From: Colivivens sp964452915
GTDB taxonomy: Bacteria; Bacteroidota; Bacteroidia; Bacteroidales; Bacteroidaceae
Assembly: GCA_964452915.1 (NCBI GenBank)
Contig: CAYVNW010000016.1
Coordinates: 1-52,413, forward strand
Direction: 5' to 3'
DNA length: 52,413 bases
The notes under the pieces were generated by a model that worked only from the letters and a program-made list of their open reading frames with translations, had not been told where the DNA came from and did not search any database. Positions 46,101 through 52,413 of the stretch are shown here, in pieces (positions within the stretch are counted from its first letter, which is position 1; each line of letters begins with the position of its first letter). Both the position numbers and the translations under genes were made by a program.

Positions 46101-47146
46101 GGATTATCTGTCACCCATGCCGCTTTTGCCCTTTGCTCCATCACGTAGTCCCAAGTAAATATTTCATTTTCTGAATAATCATCGAACAGGTTGAAAGGAG
46201 TGCCCGACAGTTGTAAAACTTTTGTTGCAGGCTTAATCAATTCACTAAGCACACTTTGTCCGAGTTCTGTTTTTGTTCCCTCGTGTGCTTCGTCTACAAT
46301 GACCAAATCCCAGGTCGCCTTGAAAATAGTGTTGTTCTTATCGAACTTGCCTCCCACTTGCTCCGAGCCTCTGAGATCTTGCATAGATGCGAAGTAGACA
46401 TACTTGCCGCCTGTTGTCGTCATCCGCTCAAGGTTGTCGAACATCTCGCCATTATTCTTCGAACCATAATGATAGTCGTTACGATCGTAGAATATCTTGC
46501 CGAAATCCTCGAACCAACCTTTGTCTACAACCGGACGGTGGGTTAATATTAGCGTTCTTGTAAATTCCGCTTTCTTTACCACTTGCAGGGCACACAAGGT
46601 TTTGCCAAAACGCATTTTCGCATTCCACAACATCTGTCGTCCTCTGTTGAACCGTTGCAATGTCCTGTTGATGGCTTCTTGTTGTTCTGGACGGAAGATG
46701 ATAGGAGTCTGTCCATAGCTGATGTCTGATGGATGCAGGCTCTCCTCGCCATGCTTTACAGCTGCAATGGCTTTCTTTACTGTCTCCAAATCGCAACAAT
46801 ACCATTCATCTGCACCACTGACGCCTTCGAATTCCTTTCGCTTTATACCTGAACGTTCCAACACCTTGTGCACTTGTTTGTCGTTGAATGTCATAATCAT
46901 GCCATTGCGAATGAAGATACTGATTTCGGTATACAGCAGCTGATAGGCAATACCTGCCGTCGTGGTGTATTGGCGAATGCGCTTATGGGCGGCCTGTTGA
47001 AGTGCCTCTGCGTTATTGAAGATATCACTGCCGTCGTCTTCGTCGATGGTTGTCTCACCTATCTTCAAGCAGTCGCGGTGCCGTTCGTCATTAATAGCGA
47101 ATACGTAAATCAGTTTGGATTTCAATGAGGATTCGAATGTTGCCAT
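43148..47146 (-). CDS. Single-chain restriction-modification enzyme: GIY-YIG-like nuclease, SF2 helicase and adenine methyltransferase
   Basis: 1332 aa. Residues about 1-125 resemble a T5orf172/GIY-YIG nuclease (KLIYVFAIND, CLKIGET, AAHKRIRQY, VHKVLERSG, DEWYCCDL). Residues about 150-600 form a DEAH-box translocase, with Walker A MRFGKT (178-183), DEAH (285-288), LSGTPFNLF and a GRLTTGVTV segment. Residues about 900-1060 form an N6-adenine methyltransferase, with a motif I-like VLEINSKSGLYPLY and catalytic NPPY near residue 990. The C-terminal region is a probable target-recognition domain. The order resembles type ISP enzymes, but with GIY-YIG in place of an Mrr-type nuclease. Its start lies 6 bp after the stop of a small partner gene. 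Confidence 0.88.
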   Translation of the reverse strand: MATFESSLKSKLIYVFAINDERHRDCLKIGETTIDEDDGSDIFNNAEALQQAAHKRIRQYTTTAGIAYQLLYTEISIFIRNGMIMTFNDKQVHKVLERSGIKRKEFEGVSGADEWYCCDLETVKKAIAAVKHGEESLHPSDISYGQTPIIFRPEQQEAINRTLQRFNRGRQMLWNAKMRFGKTLCALQVVKKAEFTRTLILTHRPVVDKGWFEDFGKIFYDRNDYHYGSKNNGEMFDNLERMTTTGGKYVYFASMQDLRGSEQVGGKFDKNNTIFKATWDLVIVDEAHEGTKTELGQSVLSELIKPATKVLQLSGTPFNLFDDYSENEIFTWDYVMEQRAKAAWVTDNPYEPNPYASLPAINIYTYDLGTLMSAYIEDEKAFNFREFFRTKTDGTFYHDNDVDRFLNLLCKNDKNSLYPYSNGKFRRIFRHTLWIVPGVKAAKALSAKLKKHPVFGLFNTVNVAGNGDEDEENTDALQMVEKAIGKNPETTYTITLSCGRLTTGVTVKPWTAVFMMAGSFSTSAAQYMQTIFRVQSPFSACGRMKEQCYAFDFAPDRTLRVLAETAKVSAKAGKQTEEDRRILGDFLNFCPIISIDGSQMKPYDVNQMMGQLKKAQIEKVVQCGFEDGALYNDELLKLTTMELQDFNDLKNTIGTTKAMARTGDIDVNDQGFTNEQYEEKERIERKSKRERTPEEQARLDELKAMSNQRRNAISILRGISIRMPLLIYGAELKDENTEITIDNFTDLIDEQSWQEYMPKGVDQDRFEKFKKYYDPDIFREAGKRIREMVRAADKFCVEERIERIAAIFSTFRNPDKETVLTPWRIVNMHLSDCLGGWCFYDENFEHTLQEPRFVDKGQVTKDVFSPNAHVLEINSKSGLYPLYVAYSIYRNRLEAAQQKYGEVTLGLTKSLWDITVEENILVACMTPMAESITKRTLAGFHNIRVNAQYYLNIIQNISQHPDLVVNTLRDGKNFWKINNNEHMKIDAVVGNPPYQVMDGGAGASAIPIYNKFVELSKVIKPYYFSLIMPARWYSGGRGLDNFRNNMLEDHHIRKIFDFANGRDIFNNVEIKGGVCYVLWDLKWNDKCEIISHVIDIKEPIRSIRFLREDKDDDIFIRDPRLLWIKKKVGKIRTELHEGTFDKMVSSMKPYGLRGDFFKDQHKYGLPKISDNPIIHGITIYGLDEKQHRIKKFAPIDYPVPNREGFDKYKIFMPRNYGSGNLQDSVYKTYLASPGEICTETFVQIYPFQIKEERDNCNKYMSTKFFRIMTALRKQDQGAGKDVYVYVPLQDFTSQSDIDWSQSVADIDKQLYRKYNLTDAEIAFIESMIKPME

Positions 47147-47152
47147 AGGTAA

Positions 47153-48151
47153 TTATTTTATGAGGTCGATAAACCGAATTTTCTTTTTATTGTTAGTCCA
47201 GTCGCGTATGAGGCAATACATTCCATTATGTCTGTGAATGTCATTTTGCTGACATCCAGGACAATAAATGGTATGTTCTTCTTCGCCGAATAAAGTTTGT
47301 ATTTTCTCTGCCTGCCCGTTGCGACAGCTGTCCGGCACTACACCTTTCAGTCCGTCCATCTGCCAGAGATTCCATGAAATGATATAAGCGATGTATCTGA
47401 TGCTTTTTGCGAGCGGAAACTTGCCGAACCTTTCATGGTAGAATTCAATAAAGGTCCAAAGTAGGGATATACGTGCTAACAACAAACTGTCGCCTTGCCA
47501 TTCAAATCCATACGTACTCATGTATGCCGCCTGCGCCCATTTAAGCCACTCGCCACTTGAGTTCGTGTTCTCACTTACTATTCGCAGTTTCCTGTCGAGA
47601 ATGCCGATGCGTTGTCGTAGTGGAATAGCCGTGCCTGTCGTGGTATCATACCGGCTGACAAGGTATGGAGCCTCGCCGCACGTTATCTCCATACGTACAG
47701 CCCTGACGTAGTCTTTCCATGTTCTGTTTGTTGGGAAAACGATCTTGTCGGGAATGCTGCGCCAAGTGTGACATGCATGGTTTTCTACATTGAAGACATT
47801 CTTCCTGCCAAACCATGCTTCGTCTACGAGATTATTCTGCGCATTGCATACCCACGACGGGGTGAACACCTCTGCCATGTCCTTTGAGCGGTCCGTCTGG
47901 CATTCCCTTGTTTTCAGAACACGAGGCTTGATAACCATTCCTCGCTCGCCTATGACTGTTTCAAACGTAACGGGGGAATGGTACGTATACTGCGGACCCA
48001 GATCTTCATAGTCGTTCGTGGCCCAGAAAATGTTTTGTCCTGTGGTATGATCGAGCAGCAGTGTATCGGACACTTCCGCCGACAATATCAACAGACTGTC
48101 CTCCGTGACTTCTATGTCGGAGGTATAAGTATAAATGTCTTTGTCTGGCAT
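47153..48151 (-). CDS. Restriction-modification partner protein (annotated elsewhere as restriction endonuclease subunit M)
   Basis: 332 aa. The segment KDMAEVFTPSWVCNAQNNLV resembles the N-terminal xEVFTPxW motif of DNA methyltransferase subunits, but no NPPY-type catalytic motif is present. It is therefore more likely an accessory or specificity factor for the large enzyme. A Cys/His cluster near the C-terminus (YCPGCQQNDIHRHNGMYC) may bind zinc. It is separated by 6 bp from the large restriction gene, so the two form an operon. The 500-bp region upstream contains a possible -7 box and palindromes. Confidence 0.78.
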   Translation of the reverse strand: MPDKDIYTYTSDIEVTEDSLLILSAEVSDTLLLDHTTGQNIFWATNDYEDLGPQYTYHSPVTFETVIGERGMVIKPRVLKTRECQTDRSKDMAEVFTPSWVCNAQNNLVDEAWFGRKNVFNVENHACHTWRSIPDKIVFPTNRTWKDYVRAVRMEITCGEAPYLVSRYDTTTGTAIPLRQRIGILDRKLRIVSENTNSSGEWLKWAQAAYMSTYGFEWQGDSLLLARISLLWTFIEFYHERFGKFPLAKSIRYIAYIISWNLWQMDGLKGVVPDSCRNGQAEKIQTLFGEEEHTIYCPGCQQNDIHRHNGMYCLIRDWTNNKKKIRFIDLIK

Positions 48152-48656
48152 TTCTTGCGCTTATAGCTGATGGCAAAAGCACTTATCGGATATAACAGGA
48201 ATCCCCAACCAAAAGACACAAAAAAAGCGCGGACGCTTATCCGTGCCTGAGGTTGTAGGAATACCCTGTCTACTAATAAGTGAGATGTCCACGCTATAAA
48301 CGCAGACATTAGTCATTTATCGTTGTAGACATATTGAAACTTCCTACATTTCAGACACACCGAATAACTGCTAATGCTGTTATTGTTAACCCACGAAAGT
48401 CGTACCTCCGCTCCTCGCTCGGGGTCTCATGCATGTGGCATGCGTCGTTTACGACGATTGGAAGATACTTGATGCAAAGTTACAAAATTATTTCATACAA
48501 CGCTCACAGCCTTGGTAAAAACTTGCCATCATTGCCTCCACCTTCCACGTCATTCAGACGACTGTCCAAATTTCAACCTGCAAATCTCAGGGATGACGGA
48601 GTGGGGGGTGCCGCAGGGTGACCGGCAGAAGAGGGGGTAGCCGTACCAAATGCCAT
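48152..48656. other. Non-coding region upstream of the restriction-modification operon
   Basis: 505 bp without a supportable gene. It holds a -7-like TAACTTTG on the minus strand at 48475-48482, which would give a 5' leader of about 300 nt. It also holds inverted repeats CGTCGT-TT-ACGACG (48443-48456) and GCATG-TGG-CATGC near 48431-48443, and a GC-rich repeat at 48591-48626. The palindromes lie inside the leader and may be operators or RNA structure. Confidence 0.45.
48591..48626 (+). repeat. Dispersed GATGACGG-type repeat, copy 3
   Basis: GGATGACGGAGTGGGG followed by a GTGCCGCAGGGTGACCGGC-type tail. It shares the exact 13-mer ATGACGGAGTGGG with 42901-42913. Copies 1 and 3 flank the restriction-modification operon in the same orientation. 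Confidence 0.5.
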
Positions 48657-49922
48657 TCAGAACGGGCATTCGGTCTCGGGTTCGGCCATTATCTCCTCGA
48701 AGTCATCTGTGGTGTATATATGGTCGGAGGGGTATTCTGTATGTGGCTGTGGGGGTAGTGCTATTCCCGTGGAAATGTCAGTTGCCGGCGGTGTGGCAAG
48801 TGGAGCGGATGGCGATACCGCTGACACCTCGTTTGTGGCTGTGCGCTGTGAAAAGTCTGACACGTTTGCCGTTTCCTGCATTTCATGGCACACTTCCTTT
48901 CTGCTTTCCGTCTGTTGCTTTATAGCATATTCAATAATATAATCGGCTATGTCGCTGCCTTTTTCGGCATGACAGCGTTCGAGCAAGTCAGACACTGTCA
49001 TCTTCAATCCTGCCTTGGCGTATTTCGTGGCCACCGCATCCCATTCGCTGTAGCATCCTGCGTCAGGATAGATGATTATTGGCTTACTGCGCCCCTTGAG
49101 AACCTCTCCCTCATTCATCAGAATTTTGTCAAGCATATTACTGCCGCCTACTGACAGCCACACGGTGCCGGGCATGACTATGCTGCACACGACTGCCGTT
49201 TTCTCCGCTTCCACTATGCCTATCGGTTTGTTCTGATTTTCGGGATACATTTTGGGGTTCAATAGGTGTTCACCGAAGAAGCATTGCGTGAAGTCTTGTT
49301 TCCAATCAGCGGTCAGTCTGTTACATTTCAAGAGCCGGGAGTGAATCCAGTCAGCATCTGTCGCGGTACCTTTCACCCGATGTCCGGTGGTGTCGTGATC
49401 CATTATCTTGCCTGTACGCAGATGGAAATTGCTGTCAATCTGCCAGAAGATAATGTTGCCTGTACTGTTAGCACACTTGACCTGTTTCGTGGCGCCGAGC
49501 ATATACAGATCTGCGGCAGCATCCACCTTTTCCTTGGGAAAGACGGAATAAAGGAATTTCACAAGTCCGGAATCGTTGCTACGTCTCATGTGTACATAAT
49601 TTATATCAAGAGCAGAAGGGTGTGCGTTGTGGTTGAACAACGGTTCTTTGTGTGAGCTGTATGAACGGTTCATGTTGCCACGATAAGGCGTGGATGTGTA
49701 ATAGTTGTTTGTCGGTCTTGCTCCAGGATGAAGGCTGAAGAACTCGCGTGGCGGAAGGTGGTAGCCGCAGTTTTGCTCACGGTCGCAGCGTCCGCAAGTC
49801 TCGCCTACAGGACGATTGGTCGCAGCGTCAACGTATAGCACGAACCGTCTCTGATGGCATTGGGGACATTCGTACTTTTTCGAAGACCTGTCAAGATGAT
49901 AAGGATATGAGGTATCAAACAT
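48657..49922 (-). CDS. Second Toprim-like zinc-ribbon protein (DUF6371-like)
   Basis: 421 aa. It is related in layout to the 349-aa protein at 23610. The N-terminal zinc ribbon is CPQCHQRRFV and CGRCDREQNCGYH. A conserved middle part has NIIFWQIDSNFHLRTGKIM and CFFGEHLL. The Toprim-like core has IVEAEKTAVV and IIYPDAGCYSEWD. The C-terminal 100 residues are a Pro/Ser/Thr-rich tail, absent from the first copy. It probably belongs to the replication module of another mobile element, together with the ATPase gene 138 bp upstream. Confidence 0.8.
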   Translation of the reverse strand: MFDTSYPYHLDRSSKKYECPQCHQRRFVLYVDAATNRPVGETCGRCDREQNCGYHLPPREFFSLHPGARPTNNYYTSTPYRGNMNRSYSSHKEPLFNHNAHPSALDINYVHMRRSNDSGLVKFLYSVFPKEKVDAAADLYMLGATKQVKCANSTGNIIFWQIDSNFHLRTGKIMDHDTTGHRVKGTATDADWIHSRLLKCNRLTADWKQDFTQCFFGEHLLNPKMYPENQNKPIGIVEAEKTAVVCSIVMPGTVWLSVGGSNMLDKILMNEGEVLKGRSKPIIIYPDAGCYSEWDAVATKYAKAGLKMTVSDLLERCHAEKGSDIADYIIEYAIKQQTESRKEVCHEMQETANVSDFSQRTATNEVSAVSPSAPLATPPATDISTGIALPPQPHTEYPSDHIYTTDDFEEIMAEPETECPF

Positions 49923-49984
49923 AATAGAATCTTTTTCGTGTTATTGTATGGTGAGGGAATGTACCGCGTAGGGTATGGGTAGTT

Positions 49985-50018
49985 AGGGAGGCCCCCCCTA
50001 TATAAAGGGGGCTTCCCT
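49985..50018. other. 12-bp GC-rich hairpin between the ATPase and Toprim-like genes
   Basis: A stem of AGGGAGGCCCCC (49985-49996) and GGGGGCTTCCCT (50007-50018), one G-T pair, and a 10-nt AT-rich loop. It is not followed by a T-run on the minus strand, so it is more likely an attenuator, processing or mRNA-stability structure than a simple terminator. Confidence 0.5.
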
Positions 50019-50060
50019 TCCCTCCCTACATTCCCCATCTTCCCTCCTGGCATTTTAACT

Positions 50061-51236
50061 CTATCCAACTTCGCCATCCTTCACCAGTTTGTAGCCTTGT
50101 TTCACAGTAGGATACGTGATTTTGCACAAGATGCCTTCATCGGTCGCACGCTTGATTTGTGGTTTAGCGGAATCTTTACTGCTGCAATACGGCTTTCCAG
50201 TTTCATCTTTGGTATTGACAAGATGCGTTGACAACTCCGTATAAGTTAAGATCTCATCTCTTCCGAAAACTTCCTCAAATCGTGGACGCCACAAGTCCTT
50301 CCATGTCACATCATTCGAGGATTGCTTGTCTCCTCTCTTTGACGGTTCAGCCGGAACGAACACGTCATCCTGTATTCGCCATGATACATCTTCAACTCCG
50401 GGCCCGTCGGTGCATTTCGTACCACAATAGCCTGTTCTGTTCGACATGGTGAATACGCCTGTCTCTTTGTCGTACTTTGGGCGGTATACCTCGCGTGCAT
50501 GCCTCATCACATAGCTGCCAAGGTGTCCTGTCATCTTGCCTCCCACAGAGTTCTCGTTCTCATGGATGGCGCTGACAATGCATACTCTATATTGTGAAGC
50601 CCAGTGGGCTAAATCCTGAATGAATTTCTTGCATTCCTTGAGATCGTTCGGATCTTCAACAAATTTTGTCAGAGTGTCTATGGTGAACATCATAGGCTGG
50701 TCAGGGTTATTTATGCGAAGACGCTTGATAACCAGATTGAGTGTTTGGCGGAGCGTCTGTGCATCAAGTTCCATTTCGTCCGCACTACAATCGTTTAAGT
50801 TTGTGCAATGAAAGTTCTTGGAATTACAGGTCATTGTCAACACTCTGTCACGAAACTTTAATGTCCGTGCACCATTCATCTCTGTATCTATGTACCATAC
50901 ACCACAATTATCTTGTGTGGCTTCGAGGCCGAAATCACTGCCAAAACCTAAGGCTGAGATTGCTATAAGAGCGCATGCCTGTGTCTTGCCATGACCGACC
51001 TGCGACTTTATGGCGCAGAAATCTCCAGTGTTAAACATATAGTTTCCGCTCTTGTCGCGCAACAACGGGCAAGGCTTGTTTTCCTCAACCCTCTTTGCGA
51101 GTTTGTCATCGGAATGGTTGTCGAACCATTCCACGAGCTTCTGCTCTTCAGTCGTAAATCCGGCTGCCGCCGTTTTTTGTTCTTCAGTCAGCTGTTTCAT
51201 AATGTCGTTTTCAATAATTTCTTTTTGTCTCTCCAT
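50061..51236 (-). CDS. RecA/RepA-like AAA_25 ATPase of a mobile-element replication module
   Basis: 391 aa from ATG at 51236 (MERQKEIIENDIMKQLTEEQ). The Walker A is SQVGHGKTQACAL and the Walker B is PMMFTIDTLTKFV. HWASQYRVCIVSAIHENENS and GKMTGHLGSYVMRHAREVYR are typical of RepA-type hexameric helicases of plasmids and integrative elements. The C-terminal winged helix (DEILTYTELSTHLVN) may bind DNA. It probably unwinds DNA for the Toprim-like partner downstream. The start overlaps the LytTR gene by 26 bp. Confidence 0.82.
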   Translation of the reverse strand: MERQKEIIENDIMKQLTEEQKTAAAGFTTEEQKLVEWFDNHSDDKLAKRVEENKPCPLLRDKSGNYMFNTGDFCAIKSQVGHGKTQACALIAISALGFGSDFGLEATQDNCGVWYIDTEMNGARTLKFRDRVLTMTCNSKNFHCTNLNDCSADEMELDAQTLRQTLNLVIKRLRINNPDQPMMFTIDTLTKFVEDPNDLKECKKFIQDLAHWASQYRVCIVSAIHENENSVGGKMTGHLGSYVMRHAREVYRPKYDKETGVFTMSNRTGYCGTKCTDGPGVEDVSWRIQDDVFVPAEPSKRGDKQSSNDVTWKDLWRPRFEEVFGRDEILTYTELSTHLVNTKDETGKPYCSSKDSAKPQIKRATDEGILCKITYPTVKQGYKLVKDGEVG

Positions 51237-51594
51237 GTCTATCGAAATTTTCTGTTTGTGTTCCTTTAATAATAATGATCCTGCCTTCCAGTGCATTTCT
51301 GTACTGGTCGGTTACTCCAGAGCGTACAACGTCGCCGTTGTCGAGGTAGATTGTACGTCCACAGATGCTGTCGACGTGCCAAATGTTTATAATATCGGAG
51401 TTGCTGACTCTGACGAACTTGTCAGACGGCAGTATCTCCTCCAGCTGTCCGAGCAACATGGATACTTCCAAGAGCTCTCTGTTAGTCTTAACCAGGATGC
51501 ATTGCTTGCCATCCGATTTTATATGACTAACTTTGTCCACATCGAGTCTCACTTTCGTGAAACTGTTACCGGTCTCAATGAAAACTGGTATCAT
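51211..51594 (-). CDS. LytTR-domain DNA-binding protein
   Basis: 127 aa consisting almost only of a LytTR DNA-binding domain (KVSHIKSDGKQCILVKTNRE, LLGQLEEILPSDKFVRVSNS, DIINIWHVDSI). Such stand-alone LytTR proteins often lead small mobile or phase-variable operons. The start codon is preceded directly by a TTTTTA-type repeat tract, so translation may vary with repeat number. It overlaps the ATPase gene by 26 bp. Confidence 0.82.
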   Translation of the reverse strand: MIPVFIETGNSFTKVRLDVDKVSHIKSDGKQCILVKTNRELLEVSMLLGQLEEILPSDKFVRVSNSDIINIWHVDSICGRTIYLDNGDVVRSGVTDQYRNALEGRIIIIKGTQTENFDRHGETKRNY

Positions 51595-51624
51595 ATTTTT
51601 TTATTTTTATTTTTATTTTTATTT
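51595..51624 (+). repeat. ATTTTT hexamer tract directly before the LytTR start codon
   Basis: Three exact ATTTTT units (51603-51620) flanked by ATTTTTTT and ATTT. The tract touches the ATG (51592-51594) and fills the ribosome-binding region. Confidence 0.7.
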
Positions 51625-51625
51625 G

Positions 51626-51682
51626 AGAGCACTATTGCTCTTTTAGGCTACAAATATAGTATGAAAAATAGAACTATACAAG
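51626..51682 (-). promoter_or_regulatory. Promoter and leader hairpin of the LytTR operon
   Basis: On the minus strand: -33 CTTG (51679-51682), a 20-bp spacer and -7 TATATTTG (51651-51658). A 6-bp hairpin AGAGCA/TGCTCT (51626-51631 with 51636-51641) lies in the leader between the start site and the hexamer tract. Confidence 0.6.
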
Positions 51683-51714
51683 TAAATATGGTAAAAATGC
51701 AGAAAAAGTTGTAA

Positions 51715-52312
51715 ATACAATATTAACATGCTGGGTTATAATGATAAAAAATACATTATGTCATATCATAACGTACTGAATGTATAGTCATATTTATTAT
51801 TGATGGTCAATGTGTTAGTGGTATAATATGCTATACTTTTTATGTATTATTCCCTAAAAACATGTGAATGTATGGCGAGAATGTCGCAACAATGCAAGTT
51901 AAAATCTCATAGGATTAAACTCTTATTTAATCTATAAAATAACATCTTAGTAGTGTTTTACGCCCCCTCTTTAACCCGTACTTTATTTATTTATTTAAGT
52001 ATTTATCTTTACTACTTGTAAATAATCAGGCATACCGGCACATGTGGAAAGTATTTACATACGCCTTTTATATGCTTGTCCCCATCCGCGTGGATACACA
52101 TTTACCTATTGTTGCGATAGAACGTGATGCCCAACTTTTTCCCTTGACAATAAGATATATATATGTGTGTTGATGATGGTCTGCGAATAACGTGTCAATG
52201 TTTTCATGACGGTCGCTTACAAGCAAGCCCGACATGCTCAGCTGTTGTTTTTTTAGCAAAAAGACGCCTTGTTTCGAATCTGTTCCCGAAATAAGGCATT
52301 TCATTCCAAAAA
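51715..52312. other. AT-rich non-coding region
   Basis: About 600 bp with frequent stops in all frames and no gene I can support. Short runs such as ATTTATTTATTT occur near 51983. The GC content rises near the right edge. Confidence 0.5.
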
Positions 52313-52344
52313 TTTGCGTTACGGGATATTATGAAGTATCTTTG
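52313..52344 (+). promoter_or_regulatory. Consensus promoter reading out of the window to the right
   Basis: -33 TTTG (52313-52316), a 20-bp spacer and -7 TATCTTTG (52337-52344). Both boxes match exactly. The gene it drives must start beyond 52413. Confidence 0.7.
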
Positions 52345-52375
52345 TATTGCGTTAGGGAAAGAAGGGCTAATTCGG

Positions 52376-52412
52376 GCTGACGTCTCACGGGATGACGGCC
52401 GACACCTCACGG
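52376..52412 (+). repeat. Dispersed GATGACGG-type repeat, copy 4 (partial)
   Basis: GCTGACGTCTCACGGGATGA followed by CGGCCGACACCTCACGG. It shares CTCA-GGGATGACGG with copy 3 and contains CTCACGGG twice. It is cut by the window edge. Confidence 0.4.
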
Positions 52413-52413
52413 G

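Noticed and set aside
51715..52413. Short minus-strand frames (78 and 68 codons) at the right edge
   Set aside because: No promoter, no motif, and they overlap a consensus plus-strand promoter and a dispersed repeat.
1..52413. tRNA, rRNA or CRISPR array
   Set aside because: No T-loop or acceptor pattern, no rRNA-like block and no regularly spaced repeats were seen. The element is inserted in a protein gene, not a tRNA.

Overview
The window looks like chromosomal DNA of a Bacteroidales bacterium, most likely Prevotella or a close relative. Reasons: promoters of the Bacteroidota type (-33 TTTG and -7 TAnnTTTG, the -7 box often followed by CA), almost no Shine-Dalgarno sequences, a C10 (SpeB-like) secreted peptidase with a dockerin-like segment and sorting-type C-terminus, a large MG2-like exported protein, a SusR-like propeller/AraC regulator and T5orf172-type restriction genes. 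No rRNA, tRNA or CRISPR array was seen.

Layout. (1) 1-5954, minus strand: an exported cohesin/Ig-like protein running off the left edge, the C10 peptidase, panC-panD for pantothenate synthesis with a strong terminator, and mscL. (2) 6180-14138, plus strand: a tiny lipoprotein-like ORF, gapA, then a probable operon of nitroreductase, ftsH, an MG2-like exported protein and an HMA-AraC regulator, followed by an HsdR-N-like protein. (3) 14200-17489 and 36404-39959: a decaying carbohydrate (galactan) locus. It holds a 5'-truncated DMT permease, two alpha/beta hydrolases, a GH53 endo-galactanase gene cut in two, a SusR-like regulator with a nonsense codon and a frameshift, and a GH2 beta-galactosidase remnant. 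(4) 17490-36403: an 18.9-kb integrative mobilizable element inside the GH53 gene, bounded by CGTGGG. (5) 39972-42207: copZ-copA copper export. (6) 43148-48151: a restriction-modification pair. (7) 48657-51594: a second replication-type module (LytTR protein, RecA-like ATPase, Toprim/DUF6371-like protein).

The 18.9-kb element has two halves. The left half is a transfer backbone: two tyrosine recombinases, an unknown conserved protein, an HTH protein, a DUF3987 helicase/primase-like protein, a Toprim-like protein, an oriT-like region and a MOBV relaxase. Most of it is broken by single nonsense codons (all readable as former Gln codons) or single-base frameshifts. The right half is a cargo island on the minus strand with every gene intact. 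In transcription order it holds an XRE regulator, a WYL regulator, an SF1 helicase, a 586-aa coiled-coil protein, a retron (ncRNA with 13-bp a1/a2 stem, reverse transcriptase with NAxxH, YADD and VTG, and a 306-aa unknown protein), and an AlbA_2/ATPase protein. Two identical inverted repeats, GCGAAC-N5-GTTCGC, sit exactly 10 bp upstream of the -7 boxes of the WYL gene and of the helicase gene. They are probably the WYL regulator's operators. This island is the best candidate for an undescribed defence system.

The disruptions follow a pattern. The backbone and the galactan locus are pseudogenised while the cargo is kept, as if the element is fixed in place and selected for its island. Three of the frameshifts lie in poly-A runs, so sequencing or assembly error must be excluded for those. 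The nonsense codons are substitutions and harder to explain that way.
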